A stretch of DNA of 64,000 bases from Branchipolynoe longqiensis (GCA_030323885.1 CM059197.1:32082209-32146208); one strand, 5' to 3'. Shown: positions 34,079 to 44,251, counted from the stretch's first letter. The notes: generated by a model from the sequence alone, not told the origin. A program made the numbers and translations.

Positions 34079-34283
34079 AGTTGCATAGTCCGATTTGGAT
34101 TTCTGTACTTTTTCTGAGATAAACATATTAGATCGATCACTAGTTTCTACTTTACATTAGTTCAAAGTTACTTTTATTTTAAATGGTAAACTTTTTAGAT
34201 ATTTTGAGTGCAAACATGGAAAATTAGTTTTGGCAAGTTTGCCAAAACTCTGACACCATAGACTTCTGCAGGAACAGGTCCTG
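34079..34283. mobile_element. TTAA-MITE, left part only
   Basis: TTAA then AGTTGCATAGTCCGAT, to past the centre (TTTTGGCAAGTTTGCCAAAA CTCTGACACC). The right third is missing and a minisatellite starts instead. Confidence 0.75.
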
Positions 34284-34552
34284 GGGGACTCAGTATGGCA
34301 ATATGCATGACAATATGCACCATGTGTGAATGTTATGTGTATGACATCCTATGTGTGCATGCTATGGCAATATGCACGATACATTATGTGTATGACATCC
34401 TATGTGTGCAAGTTATGGGAATATGCATGACAATATGCACCATGTGTGAATGTTATGTGCATGACATCCTATGTGTGCATGCTATGGCAATATGCACGAC
34501 ACACTATGTGTATGACATCCTATGTGTGCAAGTTATGGCAATATGCATGACA
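34284..34552. repeat. ATGTGTG/ATGCATGACA minisatellite, left block
   Basis: Units of about 60 bp built from ATGTGTATGACATCCTATG, TGTGCATGCTATGGCAATATG and CATGACAATATGCACC. It continues at 35541 after an inserted element. Confidence 0.85.
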
Positions 34553-35540
34553 ATTCACCCTATTCACGCCACGGCCATGTTGGAACCAGACCGGGGGCAA
34601 TTACGCGTCTGGTAGGCGAGGTTGTATGTAAAGTAATGTTACAACTTTTTTGTCAACCAAAACCTCTCGAAATCACTCAAATTTGAGGGTATTCATTTTT
34701 GAATGTAACATATTCATCTTTGCATACCTTTTTTCTATCTATTGACCAATTTTCACGAAGATTGGGTGACCCTTGCATGGTGATTTTCCCCATTCTTTAA
34801 CTACAATGTGACTGTCAACTTCAAGTCTGCATAGTTATGGTGGTATCATGTAATGCAGCACTGTCAGCGTAGCTATCTGTGCAAAGGAGTTAAACAACTA
34901 GTCTTAGTAATTACAAATTAATAATAGCTTTAAAAGGGTTAGACAATTTTTTTTTAATATATCTATATTAAGAAAGTTATGCAATTTTGAATTTAAGAAA
35001 AGATTGGTAGCCAAGGTGAGTGACTTTGTTGACGCATCTGATCATCACTCAATCTTCATGAAAATTGACCAATAAATAGGAAAAAGGTAAGCAAAAATTA
35101 TTATGATAGTTTCAAAAGTTAATATCCTCAAATTTTACTCCTTTAATTTATCTAGTAGTTCATACACATCAGCACACAGTAGTGTCTTATGCTAGGTACA
35201 CACCTACCGTTTTCCCGCACCCGCCTACCGTATACGATCTAAAACTGCCCAAAAGTCGTGAGGTGTGCACTCCCCTAGCACACCTACCGATTGCGATTCA
35301 CGACTAAAAACTCATTTTTTGTGCTAAAACGGTAGGTGTGTACCTAGCTTATGATTGCGATTCGCGATTCGAAAAATGAATCAGCCCGTTTTCAGTTTTA
35401 AGCGGGTCGGGTCGAGTCGTGAGTTTTAGTGCGCGAATCCTATACGGTAGGTGTGTACTTGGCATTATGGCCATTTCCAATACCGACGCTTACTCAGCCT
35501 TGTTCTGATGCCTAATTAGGTCACGCATGAATAGGGTGAA
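34553..35540. mobile_element. TIR element inserted in a minisatellite
   Basis: Ends ATTCACCCTATTCACGC and GCATGAATAGGGTGAAT are inverted repeats. Minisatellite units on both sides show the empty site as CATGACAATATGCACC. The simplest reading is an element TCACCC...GGGTGA with a 2-bp AT duplication. Inside are a subterminal inverted pair (TTTTCACGAAGATTGGGTGA near 34750 and CACTCAATCTTCATGAAAAT near 35045) and a nested MITE (35190-35463). No coding capacity. Confidence 0.7.
35190..35463. mobile_element. GGTACACACC-MITE with three ends
   Basis: Left end GCTAGGTACACACCTACCGT. An internal right-end copy at about 35330-35352 reads ACGGTAGGTGTGTACCTAGC. The outer right end reads ACGGTAGGTGTGTACTTGGC. 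The same three-module layout is seen at 50025-50328. Confidence 0.72.
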
Positions 35541-35919
35541 TATGCACCATGTGTGAATGTTATGTGTATGACATCCTGTGTGTGCATGCTATGGCAATAT
35601 GCATGACACACTATGTGTATGACATCCTATGTGTGCAAGTTATAGCAATATGGATGACAATATACACCATGTGTGCACACTTTGTGTATGACATCCTATG
35701 TGTGCATGCTATGGATATGTGTACAACACACTATGTGTGCACACTATGTGTACGGCATCCTATGTGCATGCTATGGAAATATGAAAGCCACTCTACGTCT
35801 GCACACTATGTGCATGACGTCCTATATGTGCATGCTATGGCAATATGTATGACACACTATGTGTACGGCATCCTATGTCTGCATGCTATGGAAATATGCA
35901 CAACACAAGGCGGGCACAC

Positions 35920-35972
35920 CCGTCCTGATATGACCTTAGATGTTGCTAGGACGTAAGACAACAAACAAACAA
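35920..35972 (+). mobile_element. 53-bp SINE-A 3' end with 14-bp TSD
   Basis: Only CGTCCTGATATGACC to AACAAACAAACAA is present, flanked by CAAGG(C/T)GGGCACAC at 35906-35919 and 35973-35986. It is an extremely 5'-truncated insertion. Confidence 0.85.
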
Positions 35973-36015
35973 CAAGGTGGGCACACTATGTGTACGACTT
36001 CCTATGTAAGTGGAT

Positions 36016-36588
36016 CATTCTCTAAAACTGGGCACCAAAGTGTGACATGGAAACCAAAAGTGAAAACCTTCCAAATAATAGCAAAAATCCTTCCAAATAA
36101 TAACCTAATCCAATGTCCTATGAAGGTATGCATGTTGTGCATATGCCAGAGTTGAAAAAAAATCAATTTCACTTTTTGAATTAGATCTTATACAAATTGA
36201 GCAATACATTAATATCACTTGTGTAACATGAAAATCAAAGACACGCCCAGAATCTCATTTTAACATATACAACATAGTCAAACAAGATTTTCTTGATTAC
36301 TGTTAAGCAGACAAGGTTATTACATACAAGAAAAAAATTGAAAAATAAGTTGAAAAAAGTTTGGCTACATGTATGGTGTAAATGTGTACATTTTCACTCT
36401 AGCACAAAATCATACAATTATAATTTTGATATCTTTTGTGGGATAAATTCCATACATGTAGAACTGCTAACATACCTAATAGACAGAGGCTGCAATACAT
36501 ATTTGACTTGTTATCAATAAAACAAAGACTTAATTATCAGCATCGTAAGGTGGAAACCAAATATTTGGTGCCCAGTTTTGGAGAATAA
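36016..36588 (+). mobile_element. ATTCTC...CTGGGCACC TIR element, copy 1
   Basis: Ends CATTCTCTAAAACTGGGCAC and TTTGGTGCCCAGTTTTGGAG. The subterminal words CCTTCCAAATAATAG are repeated twice. It is AT-rich inside with no ORF. An inverted relative lies at 36836-37790. Confidence 0.72.
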
Positions 36589-36835
36589 CCCAAGGACAGT
36601 ATGTGCACGACACCCAATGTAAGTACGCTATGTGCACGACATCCTATATGTGCATGTTATGTGCATGATAGACTATGTGTGCACGCTATGTGCACGACAC
36701 TATCTCAGACATGCCATCCTAAGCGTGAATACCATGCTGCATTATGTATGGCATGCATCATGGAGCGTGTCCCTGTAGCTCAACACAGTGCCTTGGCGAG
36801 GCTGACTAGATTCCAACCAGACAGGTTATACATAC

Positions 36836-37790
36836 GGGTCATTCGCAAAAACTGTGTACCACATTTTGGTTTCAATGTTACATTGTTAATATGACCAGAC
36901 GGGATGGCCGAATGAGTTAGAGTGTCAGTCTCCCATGCTGGTAGATCATGGATTCGAACCCTGGTCGAGTCAAACCAATGACTTAAAAATTGATACTTGT
37001 CGCTTCCTAGCCAGGCGCTCGGCATTATTAGGACAGGGCAAGGACTGGTGTGCTCAGTGTCAAGATAATGTGACTGAGTGGGATATGAGGTCATGGTGAC
37101 GGCAGCCTGGTTTCCCAGTGGGACAGCACTATAAAGTCGCCATGAGTGCGCACTGTCACAAGTCAGTGCCCATCCTGGTATGACCTTAGATGTTGCTAGG
37201 ACATAAAACAACAACAAACAAACATACATTGTTAATGACATTGCCTCTTTTTCGGCGGTAGTAAGTCAAATAGTTATAGTTGACTCTGTGTATTAATTAT
37301 GTTAGAAATACTATATGTGTTTAATCTATCCCACAAAAAGTATTCAAAATATGTTTGTACGATTTTGTGTGAAAGTGAAAATTTGTATATTAACACCATA
37401 CATCTACCCAAATGTTTTTGTAGTCAACTTTTGTTCTTGTAAGAAACAATTCTTTTGGTTTAACTGTAATCAATGACATCTTGTTTGAATTTGGTGTGTG
37501 TGTTAAAATTATGTTATGGATGTGCGCTAAAATGATGTTACAGATGGATGTTATGCGGGTAATTTTAACAGCTTTCTCAGTTTGTATAACATCAAAATCA
37601 AAAAGCGAAATTAGTTTTTTCAACTTTGACATATGCAGAAAATGTAAGCATATGTACAAACATGGATTCTGATATTGCTTGGAATGTTTTCTGCTATTAT
37701 TTGGAATGTTTTCTGCTATTATTTGGAATGTTTTCACTTTTGCTTTCCATGTCACAAAGGTGGTACAACGTTTCTGAGAACGATCAATTA
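36836..37790 (-). mobile_element. ATTCTC...TIR element, copy 2, interrupted by SINE-A
   Basis: Left end GTCATTCGCAAAAACTGTGT; right end GTGGTACAACGTTTCTGAGA then ACGATC. The body matches copy 1 in reverse, with three 21-bp repeats (TTTGGAATGTTTTCTGCTAT near 37675-37740). A SINE-A with its own TSD sits inside. Confidence 0.7.
36891..37224 (+). mobile_element. SINE-A, full length, 12-bp TSD
   Basis: Flanked by TACATTGTTAAT at 36879-36890 and 37225-37236. Head GACCAGACGGGATGGCCGAA, B box GGATTCGAACCCTGG, tail TTAGATGTTGCTAGGACATA then AAACAACAACAAACAAAC. Close to consensus. Confidence 0.93.
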
Positions 37791-38160
37791 TAATTAATAT
37801 ACATAGCATTACTGTCTTCAATGCACGGCTCGACATCCAGACCAATTCTGTACTTACATAGCAGACAGCGGAGAGACAATCTAACAACACAAAAACAGTT
37901 TGTGCGCTAGAAATTGTCCACACACCCACACACACATGGCAAGGGTTCGACGATCACAGGGGTCGCTGAAGACAGGTTCTATGGTAGATGCCAACTGCAT
38001 CTCAAATATAAATGTTGATGCCAAGCCCAGCAATGTTGGCCATTCATCATTTAGGAGAAATAATGGTGCTGGAAAGCAGAGTGAATTATGTCGACATAAT
38101 GATGTCCGCCTAGAACGGGGCAGCGGACCAACATCAGCCCGTACATGTTTATGTAGTTAG
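37791..38160. other. Unassigned sequence
   Basis: Unique-looking. Nothing recognised. Confidence 0.25.
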
Positions 38161-38488
38161 TTAGTTGTTGGAGTTTTACGTCCTGGCAACATCTAAGGTC
38201 ATATCAGGACAGGTACCGACTTGTGATGGTGCACACTCCTGGTGAGTTTAATGTCCTGCCCCACTGGTAGACCAGGCCACCAGCACCATGACCTGATATC
38301 CCAGTCAGTCACATTATCCTGACACTGAGCCAACCAGTCCTTGCCCTATTTTATTAATGCTGAGCGCCAGGCTAGGAAACGACAAGTATCAATTTTGTAA
38401 GTCATTGGTTTGACTCGACCGGGAATGGAACTCCAAATCTCCTGCACGCGAGGCCCACGCTCTACCGATTCGGCCACCGCGCCTGGTC
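38161..38488 (-). mobile_element. SINE-A
   Basis: Full-length minus copy: tail at the left (GTTGGAGTTTTACGTCCTGG on plus), head at the right (TCGGCCACCGCGCCTGGTC on plus). No clear TSD. Confidence 0.85.
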
Positions 38489-38628
38489 GTACAACAGGTT
38501 GTAAAATAGCATAGTACAAAGCTAGCGTTGCCACAGACAATAGCCCCCCCCCCCCTACTTCCAGTGTGTGGATAAACCACGTCACAACTCCAGGTATGGG
38601 ATTCAAAAATGGCAGGTTTCTCGCATTT

Positions 38629-38667
38629 GGTATTGGTTATTGGATCCACTGATCTGCATATTTACAG

Positions 38668-38716
<49 letters not shown>

Positions 38717-38869
38717 TATACATATATATGTGTATTGGAGATATGGTATTGGTTATTGGATCCACTGATCTGCATATTTACAGTATAATATATATATATA
38801 TATATACATATATATGTGTATTGGAGATATGGTATTGGTTATTTGATCCACTGATCTGCATATTTACAG

Positions 38870-38914
<45 letters not shown>

Positions 38915-38971
38915 TATGTGTATTGGAGATATGGTATTGGTTATTGGATCCACTGATCTGCATATTTACAG

Positions 38972-39030
<59 letters not shown>

Positions 39031-39052
39031 TATGTATATTGGAGATATGTTA
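38629..39052. repeat. Four-unit minisatellite with variable (AT)n core
   Basis: Each unit has ATTGGATCCACTGATCTGCA, TATTTACAGTATAAT, a pure AT run, ACATATATATGTGTATTGGA and GATATGGTATTGG. Unit lengths are about 115, 86, 102 and 117 bp and differ almost only in the AT run. Confidence 0.93.
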
Positions 39053-39304
39053 TATCTTTTTGAAAAAAGAAGAGAGAAAGCAAAGGAAGAAAGAAGTGTT
39101 TACAGACAATTCTAGAATCATGCAATACCATGTAATGCATGCTCACCAAGTGCATAATAGTAATACATATGTTGAACTGGAATTGTAAATTTGTATGCAG
39201 TTACTATTAAAACTAATAGTCAATTTATACTATGATTCTATTATCGAACAGGATTTTCATGTGGTTATTATTGCAACTGATATTGTCATTTATGTACCAA
39301 CAAA

Positions 39305-39390
39305 TTGCAATGAACGGCTGGAAGACCAGTGCTCTGGCACTGACAAAAGACATTAATCGCTGAATAAAATACATTTAGTAAATAAAAAAA
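39305..39390 (+). mobile_element. LINE 3' tail fragment
   Basis: AACGGCTGGAAGACCAGTGC to CGCTGAATAAAATAC matches the 3' UTR end of the LINE at 17610-18150. Only the tail is present. Confidence 0.5.
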
Positions 39391-39506
39391 ATTTTAATCG
39401 GAAGTGCCATATTGCTTAAAGCTGTATAGTCTGATTAAAGCATAAACTTGTCAAAACAAGGGCACTTCCGTACATATCGAACCACAGATATGGGATCACC
39501 CATTAA

Positions 39507-40043
39507 CAGGGATGAAAGTGGTATCCAGCAAAAAGCACGGAAATCAAATCAAGATAAGTCAACGGCGAATTTCGGCGAAAACGCGGATTTTCTCCCATAG
39601 GGGTAGCACTGTCGGAAAATTACGTGAAAATGCAGGAAGTCAGGTTTCAACTGTCTTTGCCATCCTAAGTAATGCTTGTTTTATTTCACGATGCCTCTAG
39701 AGCGCATTGATTTATTTATTGTATCATTTCTTTGGAGGAAACCCGCTGCTGCCACATATGCTACTCTTTTCGATAAGCAGTAAGGGGTCATTTATATGCA
39801 CATACCACAGCCTTTGAAGAACCAGTTTTGGACCAGTGGTTGGAATGGAAAATAGCCCAAACTGCATTGTGGGACTATATTATCTAGTGTGACTATATTA
39901 TCGCCCATACCTAACCCTATCTTAGTAGTTACTCCCGCAGCCCGGTTTCTGAGACAGAGGTGAACATTTCAGGGTTTTATGTTCCAACAACATCTTAGAT
40001 CATAAAAGAAAATCAAAGAAAATGTGGAGATCTTTCATCCCTG
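39507..40043. mobile_element. hAT-like MITE, GGGATGAAAGT family, interrupted by SINE-C
   Basis: CAGGGATGAAAGTGGT at the left and ATCTTTCATCCCTG at the right. SINE-C (39668-39868) is inserted. The right part, with ACTCCCGCAGCCCGGTTTCT, and sequence just beyond the terminus recur inverted at 42069-42239. Confidence 0.75.
39668..39868 (-). mobile_element. SINE-C, partial
   Basis: Plus-strand GCTTGTTTTATTTCACGATG, CTTTGGAGGAAACCCGCTGC and ACCACAGCCTTTGAAGAACC, so the element is on the minus strand. Internal deletions, no tRNA head. Confidence 0.7.
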
Positions 40044-40300
40044 ACATATGCAGCTGACTACAAATTGTTTCCGGGGCGCATGGGTCGACCATGTTGAACC
40101 GTAAATCAGCAGCTGCCATCCTTCTACATAATACCTTAGTGAAAGACCTTAGTCTAATTAGAACCAAGGTAGCTCACTGCTTGATTCAAAGGTGTGCACC
40201 ATTGGCTCGATTTGGGTCATGTCACCAAGGTGATGCCACGTGGCCAGCAGTGGGTTTTTGACTTCCTAATAAATGATTAATGAATACACCAAACCTAGGT

Positions 40301-40376
40301 AGATTGTATGTTGTTGTTTGTCTGTTTGTTTATTTGGGTTGTACTTCCTAGCAACATATAAGGTCATATCAGTACG
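40301..40376 (-). mobile_element. SINE-A 3' end with 9-bp TSD
   Basis: Flanked by AACCTAGGT at 40292-40300 and 40377-40385. It contains only the tail (CTAGCAACATATAAGGTCATATCAG on plus, shown in part). Confidence 0.7.
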
Positions 40377-40404
40377 AACCTAGGTGGGTAGCTGTCTTTT
40401 TTTG

Positions 40405-40625
40405 TTGTTGTACATTAGTTGTTTAAGCAGGGGAAATTTCAGTCGCAGGCGATTGGTCTTCCTCATTCCACTGCTCCTTGCCCTATCCTAATAATGCTGA
40501 GCGCCTGGCTAGGAAGATACAAGTATCAATTTTTAAGTCATTGGTTTGACTCGACCAGGATTCGAACCCACGACCCACCACACGGGAGACAGACGCTCTA
40601 ACTCATTTGGCCATCCAGTCTGGTT
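40405..40625 (-). mobile_element. SINE-B, intact
   Basis: Left (3') end GTACATTAGTTGTTTAAGCA, then GGGGAAATTTCAGTCGCAG; right (5') end has the tRNA-like head (ATTCGAACCCACGACC, CATTTGGCCATCCAGTCTGG on plus). The GTTTAAGC site at 40422-40429 is the unoccupied form of the site filled by a TTAA-MITE at 47339. Confidence 0.82.
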
Positions 40626-40884
40626 GACGGGATGGCCAAATGTTTTGAAAATATTATGGTTTTATGAGATTATGCAATTTAAATCAATCCGATACAACAG
40701 CGATGATCCGGGAGTTATCTCCATCCTGTAAGATGCGCATGCGCGCCGGTTGGCATATCAGATAGCGATGTACTGTAGATATGGGACGACCTAGACTGCC
40801 ATTTCCTGCCTGATAAGAAGCCCCCCTCTGGTGGCGGACTCTTGTCAGTCTCTTGCATCCCCAGACTCTGCACCTATCTGAACC

Positions 40885-41646
40885 TATAGACTACATCATG
40901 GTTCCGACTGCGCATGTGCTGAAAACGGCGCCGGGAGCAAAGCAAAGGCTTACGCCATAGAGTTTGCCGATACGCGTAGGGCAAAACTGGTATTTTATTC
41001 AAAATAAATAGAAATACATAACAATTTGGTACAAACATAGACGGAGGGATGCAATATAATAATATAATGAATATTTTTAAGATACAACTCTCCATAATTA
41101 AGCATTTTGAGATAAGAAACATACAATTTCAGTCACTTTACAGGCTGATGTTTACATCACCATTGATTAGTCAGAAGTAATTCTTGTTCTAAATATTAAA
41201 ATGTCAAATGGGTCAACAAAAACTTGTTTCAAAGAAATATATAACCAATATCTGATTAACCCTACTCATTTTCTATTTCTACATATGTCATTAACCATAG
41301 AATATAAATAAAAACATGAATAAATAAGTAAAACTGACTCTGGCTATAGCTCTAACACTAGTCTGAGTGCCTAGATTTGTCTAAATCTAAATGCACATGG
41401 CATAAGATGTGCTGATTATATTGATGTAAATGCAATGCTGGATAAAAGATTAATATCTTAATTTATTAGATATATTTTATTAGTTGGTATTCTATGTTTC
41501 AAACAAGAGCTGAGATGAGCTGAAACTAGCAGATTTCATAGCTACACCCAGTGTATTAGCATTGGCCATGTGCTTCTCGCGGGTATGTTTTGCTCTGACG
41601 CATCCCACAATGCACAGCTCCGCTGGAACCGTGATGTAGTCTATTG
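40885..41646 (-). mobile_element. TATAGAC-MITE, complete
   Basis: TIRs TATAGACTACATCATGGTTC and GAACCGTGATGTAGTCTAT. The body is inverted relative to 50925-51645. A segment of about 57 bp (GGCGGACTCTTGTCAGTCTC...) is directly repeated on the two sides (about 40831-40886 and 41645-41700). No ORF of note. Confidence 0.8.
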
Positions 41647-41860
41647 GCGGACTCTGGTCAGTCTCTTGCATCCCCAGACTCTGCACCTATCTCAACCTAT
41701 CTCTAACCCAGCGCTTGTCTCAGCTTATATCTAACCCAGAGCCTACTATCTCAGCCTATCTCTAAGCCCGGCGGTTATCTCAGCCCGCCTCTTAACTGTT
41801 GCTTGGCACTCACACGGTTGATCTATGAGGCGCCCTATCGCGAGTGTATCCTAGTATTTA

Positions 41861-42327
41861 GAGACCGGGCGCGGTGGTCTAATCGATAGAGCGCAGGCTT
41901 CGTGTGCGAAAGGTCGGGAGTTTGCTTGCCGGTCGAGTCAAACCAATGACGTTAAAATTGATACTTGTCGCTTCCTAGCCAGGCGCTCGGCATTAATAGG
42001 ATAGGGTTAGCTCAACGTCAGGATAATGTGACTGAGTGGGACGTCGGGTCATAGTGCCGGTGGCCTGATTTTGACACATGCCTCCTGCAAACAATTTCTA
42101 GTCAGCTGCATATGTCAAAGATGAAAAATCTCTGTGTTTTCGCAGATCTGCGATTTTCTTCTCTGACCTAAGATGTTGTTGGAACATAAAACCCTGGAAT
42201 GTTGACCTCTATCTCAGGAACCGGGCTGCAGGAGTAACTATAAAGTCACCATGTCTGCGGACTGTCACAAGTTGGTACCCGTCCTGATATGACCTTAGAT
42301 GTTGCTAGGACGTAAAACAACAACATT
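41861..42327 (+). mobile_element. SINE-A split by a repeat fragment
   Basis: Outer TSD CTAGTATTTA at 41851-41860 and 42328-42337. Head GACCGGGCGCGGTGGTCTAA; the tail ends CTAGGACGTAAAACAACAAC. 42069-42239 is a foreign block that matches 39935-40077 in reverse. Confidence 0.87.
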
Positions 42328-42421
42328 CTAGTATTTAAACGCGGCTTTATGTGCGCGAGTCAGTGCTTATCTAATCTATCCACTCCGATATCCGCTCTAT
42401 CATTTCAGGGTCCAAGCTTAT

Positions 42422-43264
42422 AGTTGCATCGTCCGATGAAGCGTCACATTTTCAAAACCAACACCAAAACAATTACCTAGATTTGATTCTACATTATTAT
42501 CTAGCTTAGATACTGATGCACTTATTATTATATTAAGCATTTGTTGTCAATTAGAAAGGAATCACTCAATCAATAGTTCCGTCCTCTAGTCGAGGGTTGG
42601 ATGCAATGGTTCTCCACTTGTCCCGATGGTGTGCTGTTCTGATAGAATCTGTTACTGATAAAAACTATGGTGTCAAGGTTTTGGTTAGATACCCCGTACT
42701 GACAGTACAGGGGTGAAAACCAACCCATTAGAAAAGCTGGTGAAGAATTTCGACATGCTGGGGAAATTAATTGAGTGAATAATGTCTTAATTTAAGAAGC
42801 AATATTTATTCTTTATATATGCTTTTATATTTCCCCGCTACCTTTGAGTTGAAAAATGTAATAAAACATGCAGTTTAATAGACATTAAAAGTGAAATCGA
42901 CGGCGTTCTATGGCCGCCATCTTGTCTTTTTGCATTCTCTCCCATTTCACCAACTCTGTGCCGATATAAGTAACCATTTGACACTCGTGCCAGGCAGTCT
43001 ACTTCCTGTTCCATACTAAAGCTATTTTCACCCGTATTTACACTACGTTGTCATTCACCCGTGTACGTACATGGTGAATCTTTTATCTAGGTTTTGGTGT
43101 GCCTGCCAAAACTAATTTGAAATGTTTGCGCTTCAAATATATCAAAACTTAGCCATTTAAAATCAGTTACTTCAAACTAAAGGAAGATAGATTATAACAA
43201 CCAATTCAATTTATTTATCTCAGAAAAAAATGACAGAAACTGAAAACCATTGGCATATGCAACT
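42422..43264. mobile_element. TTAA-MITE carrying nested insertions
   Basis: Left end TAGTTGCATCGTCCGATG after TTAT; right end CATATGCAACT before TTAA at 43265-43268. Two foreign segments are inside: about 67 bp at 42581-42647, bounded by ATAG, and the MULE-like MITE at 42686-43089. Confidence 0.8.
42686..43089 (+). mobile_element. MULE-like MITE with 9-bp TSD
   Basis: TSD GGTTTTGGT at 42677-42685 and 43090-43098, inside one arm of the TTAA-MITE palindrome. Starts TAGATACCCCGTACTGACAG and ends GTGAATCTTTTATCTA. 404 bp. A 9-bp duplication is typical of Mutator-like transposases. The conserved core reads GCCGCCATCTTGTC. Relatives at 51828, 52535 and 54838. Confidence 0.85.
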
Positions 43265-43498
43265 TTAAAGTAACTGATGTAACACATATTGGACATTTAA
43301 TGTTGCTTGGACAGAACTGAAATCACAGTAAATATATTATGTGTCCCATATACACATAGCCAGGTACACTACACTGTAGGCGAGACAATAATTATATGCA
43401 CTTGTTCTATCGGCAGGGCTAGATCACCTTGGAAACAGGACGTGAATATGGAGATATCACAATCGATATTAAATAGGCTAATAGAATAACTTATATCA

Positions 43499-43690
43499 GT
43501 GGTCAGGTGTGCCTACGCAATTTTCAAATGCAGCAACAGGGCCTGCAGTAGGCTGCAATGTCCCGAAACATGTATTGTTGGTCAGGTATGCTTATGCAAC
43601 TTGCAAATGCAGCAGCAGGGCCCTGCACTAGGCTGCAGTCTGCCTGGGAACATGTATTGTTGGTCAGGTGTATATCGGACTCCCCGCGGA
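43499..43690. repeat. 78-bp tandem duplication
   Basis: Two and a partial third unit begin TGGTCAGGTGTGCCTACGCA; each contains AAATGCAGCA, AGGCTGCA and AACATGTATTGT. Confidence 0.85.
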
Positions 43691-43847
43691 GTGAACTAGC
43701 GCAGACTTTACGACGCTAGCAGGAGCAGCCAGGGCTGCAGGAACAATTGTTATCAGGAACGCTCGGGCACAGATAACAAGCAAATACAATCCCGCTTTAT
43801 CTCCAAGCGCCGCCGTACCCACGACTCGCAACAGTCACCCGCAAAAG

Positions 43848-44240
43848 GATTTGATTGTTGGAGCTTCACGTCCTGGAAACATCTAAGGTCATATCAGGAC
43901 TGGTACCGACTTGTGACAGTGCACACTCATGGCGACTTTATAGTGTTGCCTGTCTGTCTTGTGCTGGCAGAAGCAAAAATTGATACTTGTGGTTTTCTAG
44001 CCAAGCGCTCGGCATTATTAGGAAAGGGAAAGGACTGGTTGGATCAGTGTCAGGATAATGTGACTGATCCAACCAGTCCTTTCCCTTTCCTAATAATGCC
44101 GAGCGCTTGGCTAGAAAGCCATAAGTATCAATTTTTGAGTAATTGGTTTGACTCGACCAGGGCTTGGACCCATGGGTTCGAATCCCACGATCTACCAAAA
44201 TCGGAGACGGACGCTCAACTCAATCCGCTCGTCTGGTCAA
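43848..44240 (-). mobile_element. SINE-A with an internal 75-bp inverted duplication
   Basis: Outer TSD ACCCGCAA(A/G)AG at 43837-43847 and 44241-44251. The tail is at the left, the head at the right. 43974-44048 is the reverse complement of 44063-44137 with two mismatches, separated by 14 nt. The middle of the SINE has been replaced by the inverted copy. Confidence 0.92.
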
Positions 44241-44251
44241 ACCCGCAAGAG

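Larger units (their letters stand above)
35541..36700. repeat. ATGTGTG minisatellite, right block (interrupted)
   Basis: Continues the array at 34284-34552 with more variable units (TGTGCACACTATGTGTACG). It is interrupted by a 53-bp SINE insertion (35920-35972) and a TIR element (36016-36588). The last clear units are at about 36600-36700. Confidence 0.8.

Noticed and set aside
38778..39188. Ile/Tyr repeat frames
   Set aside because: Translation of (AT)n in the minisatellite.
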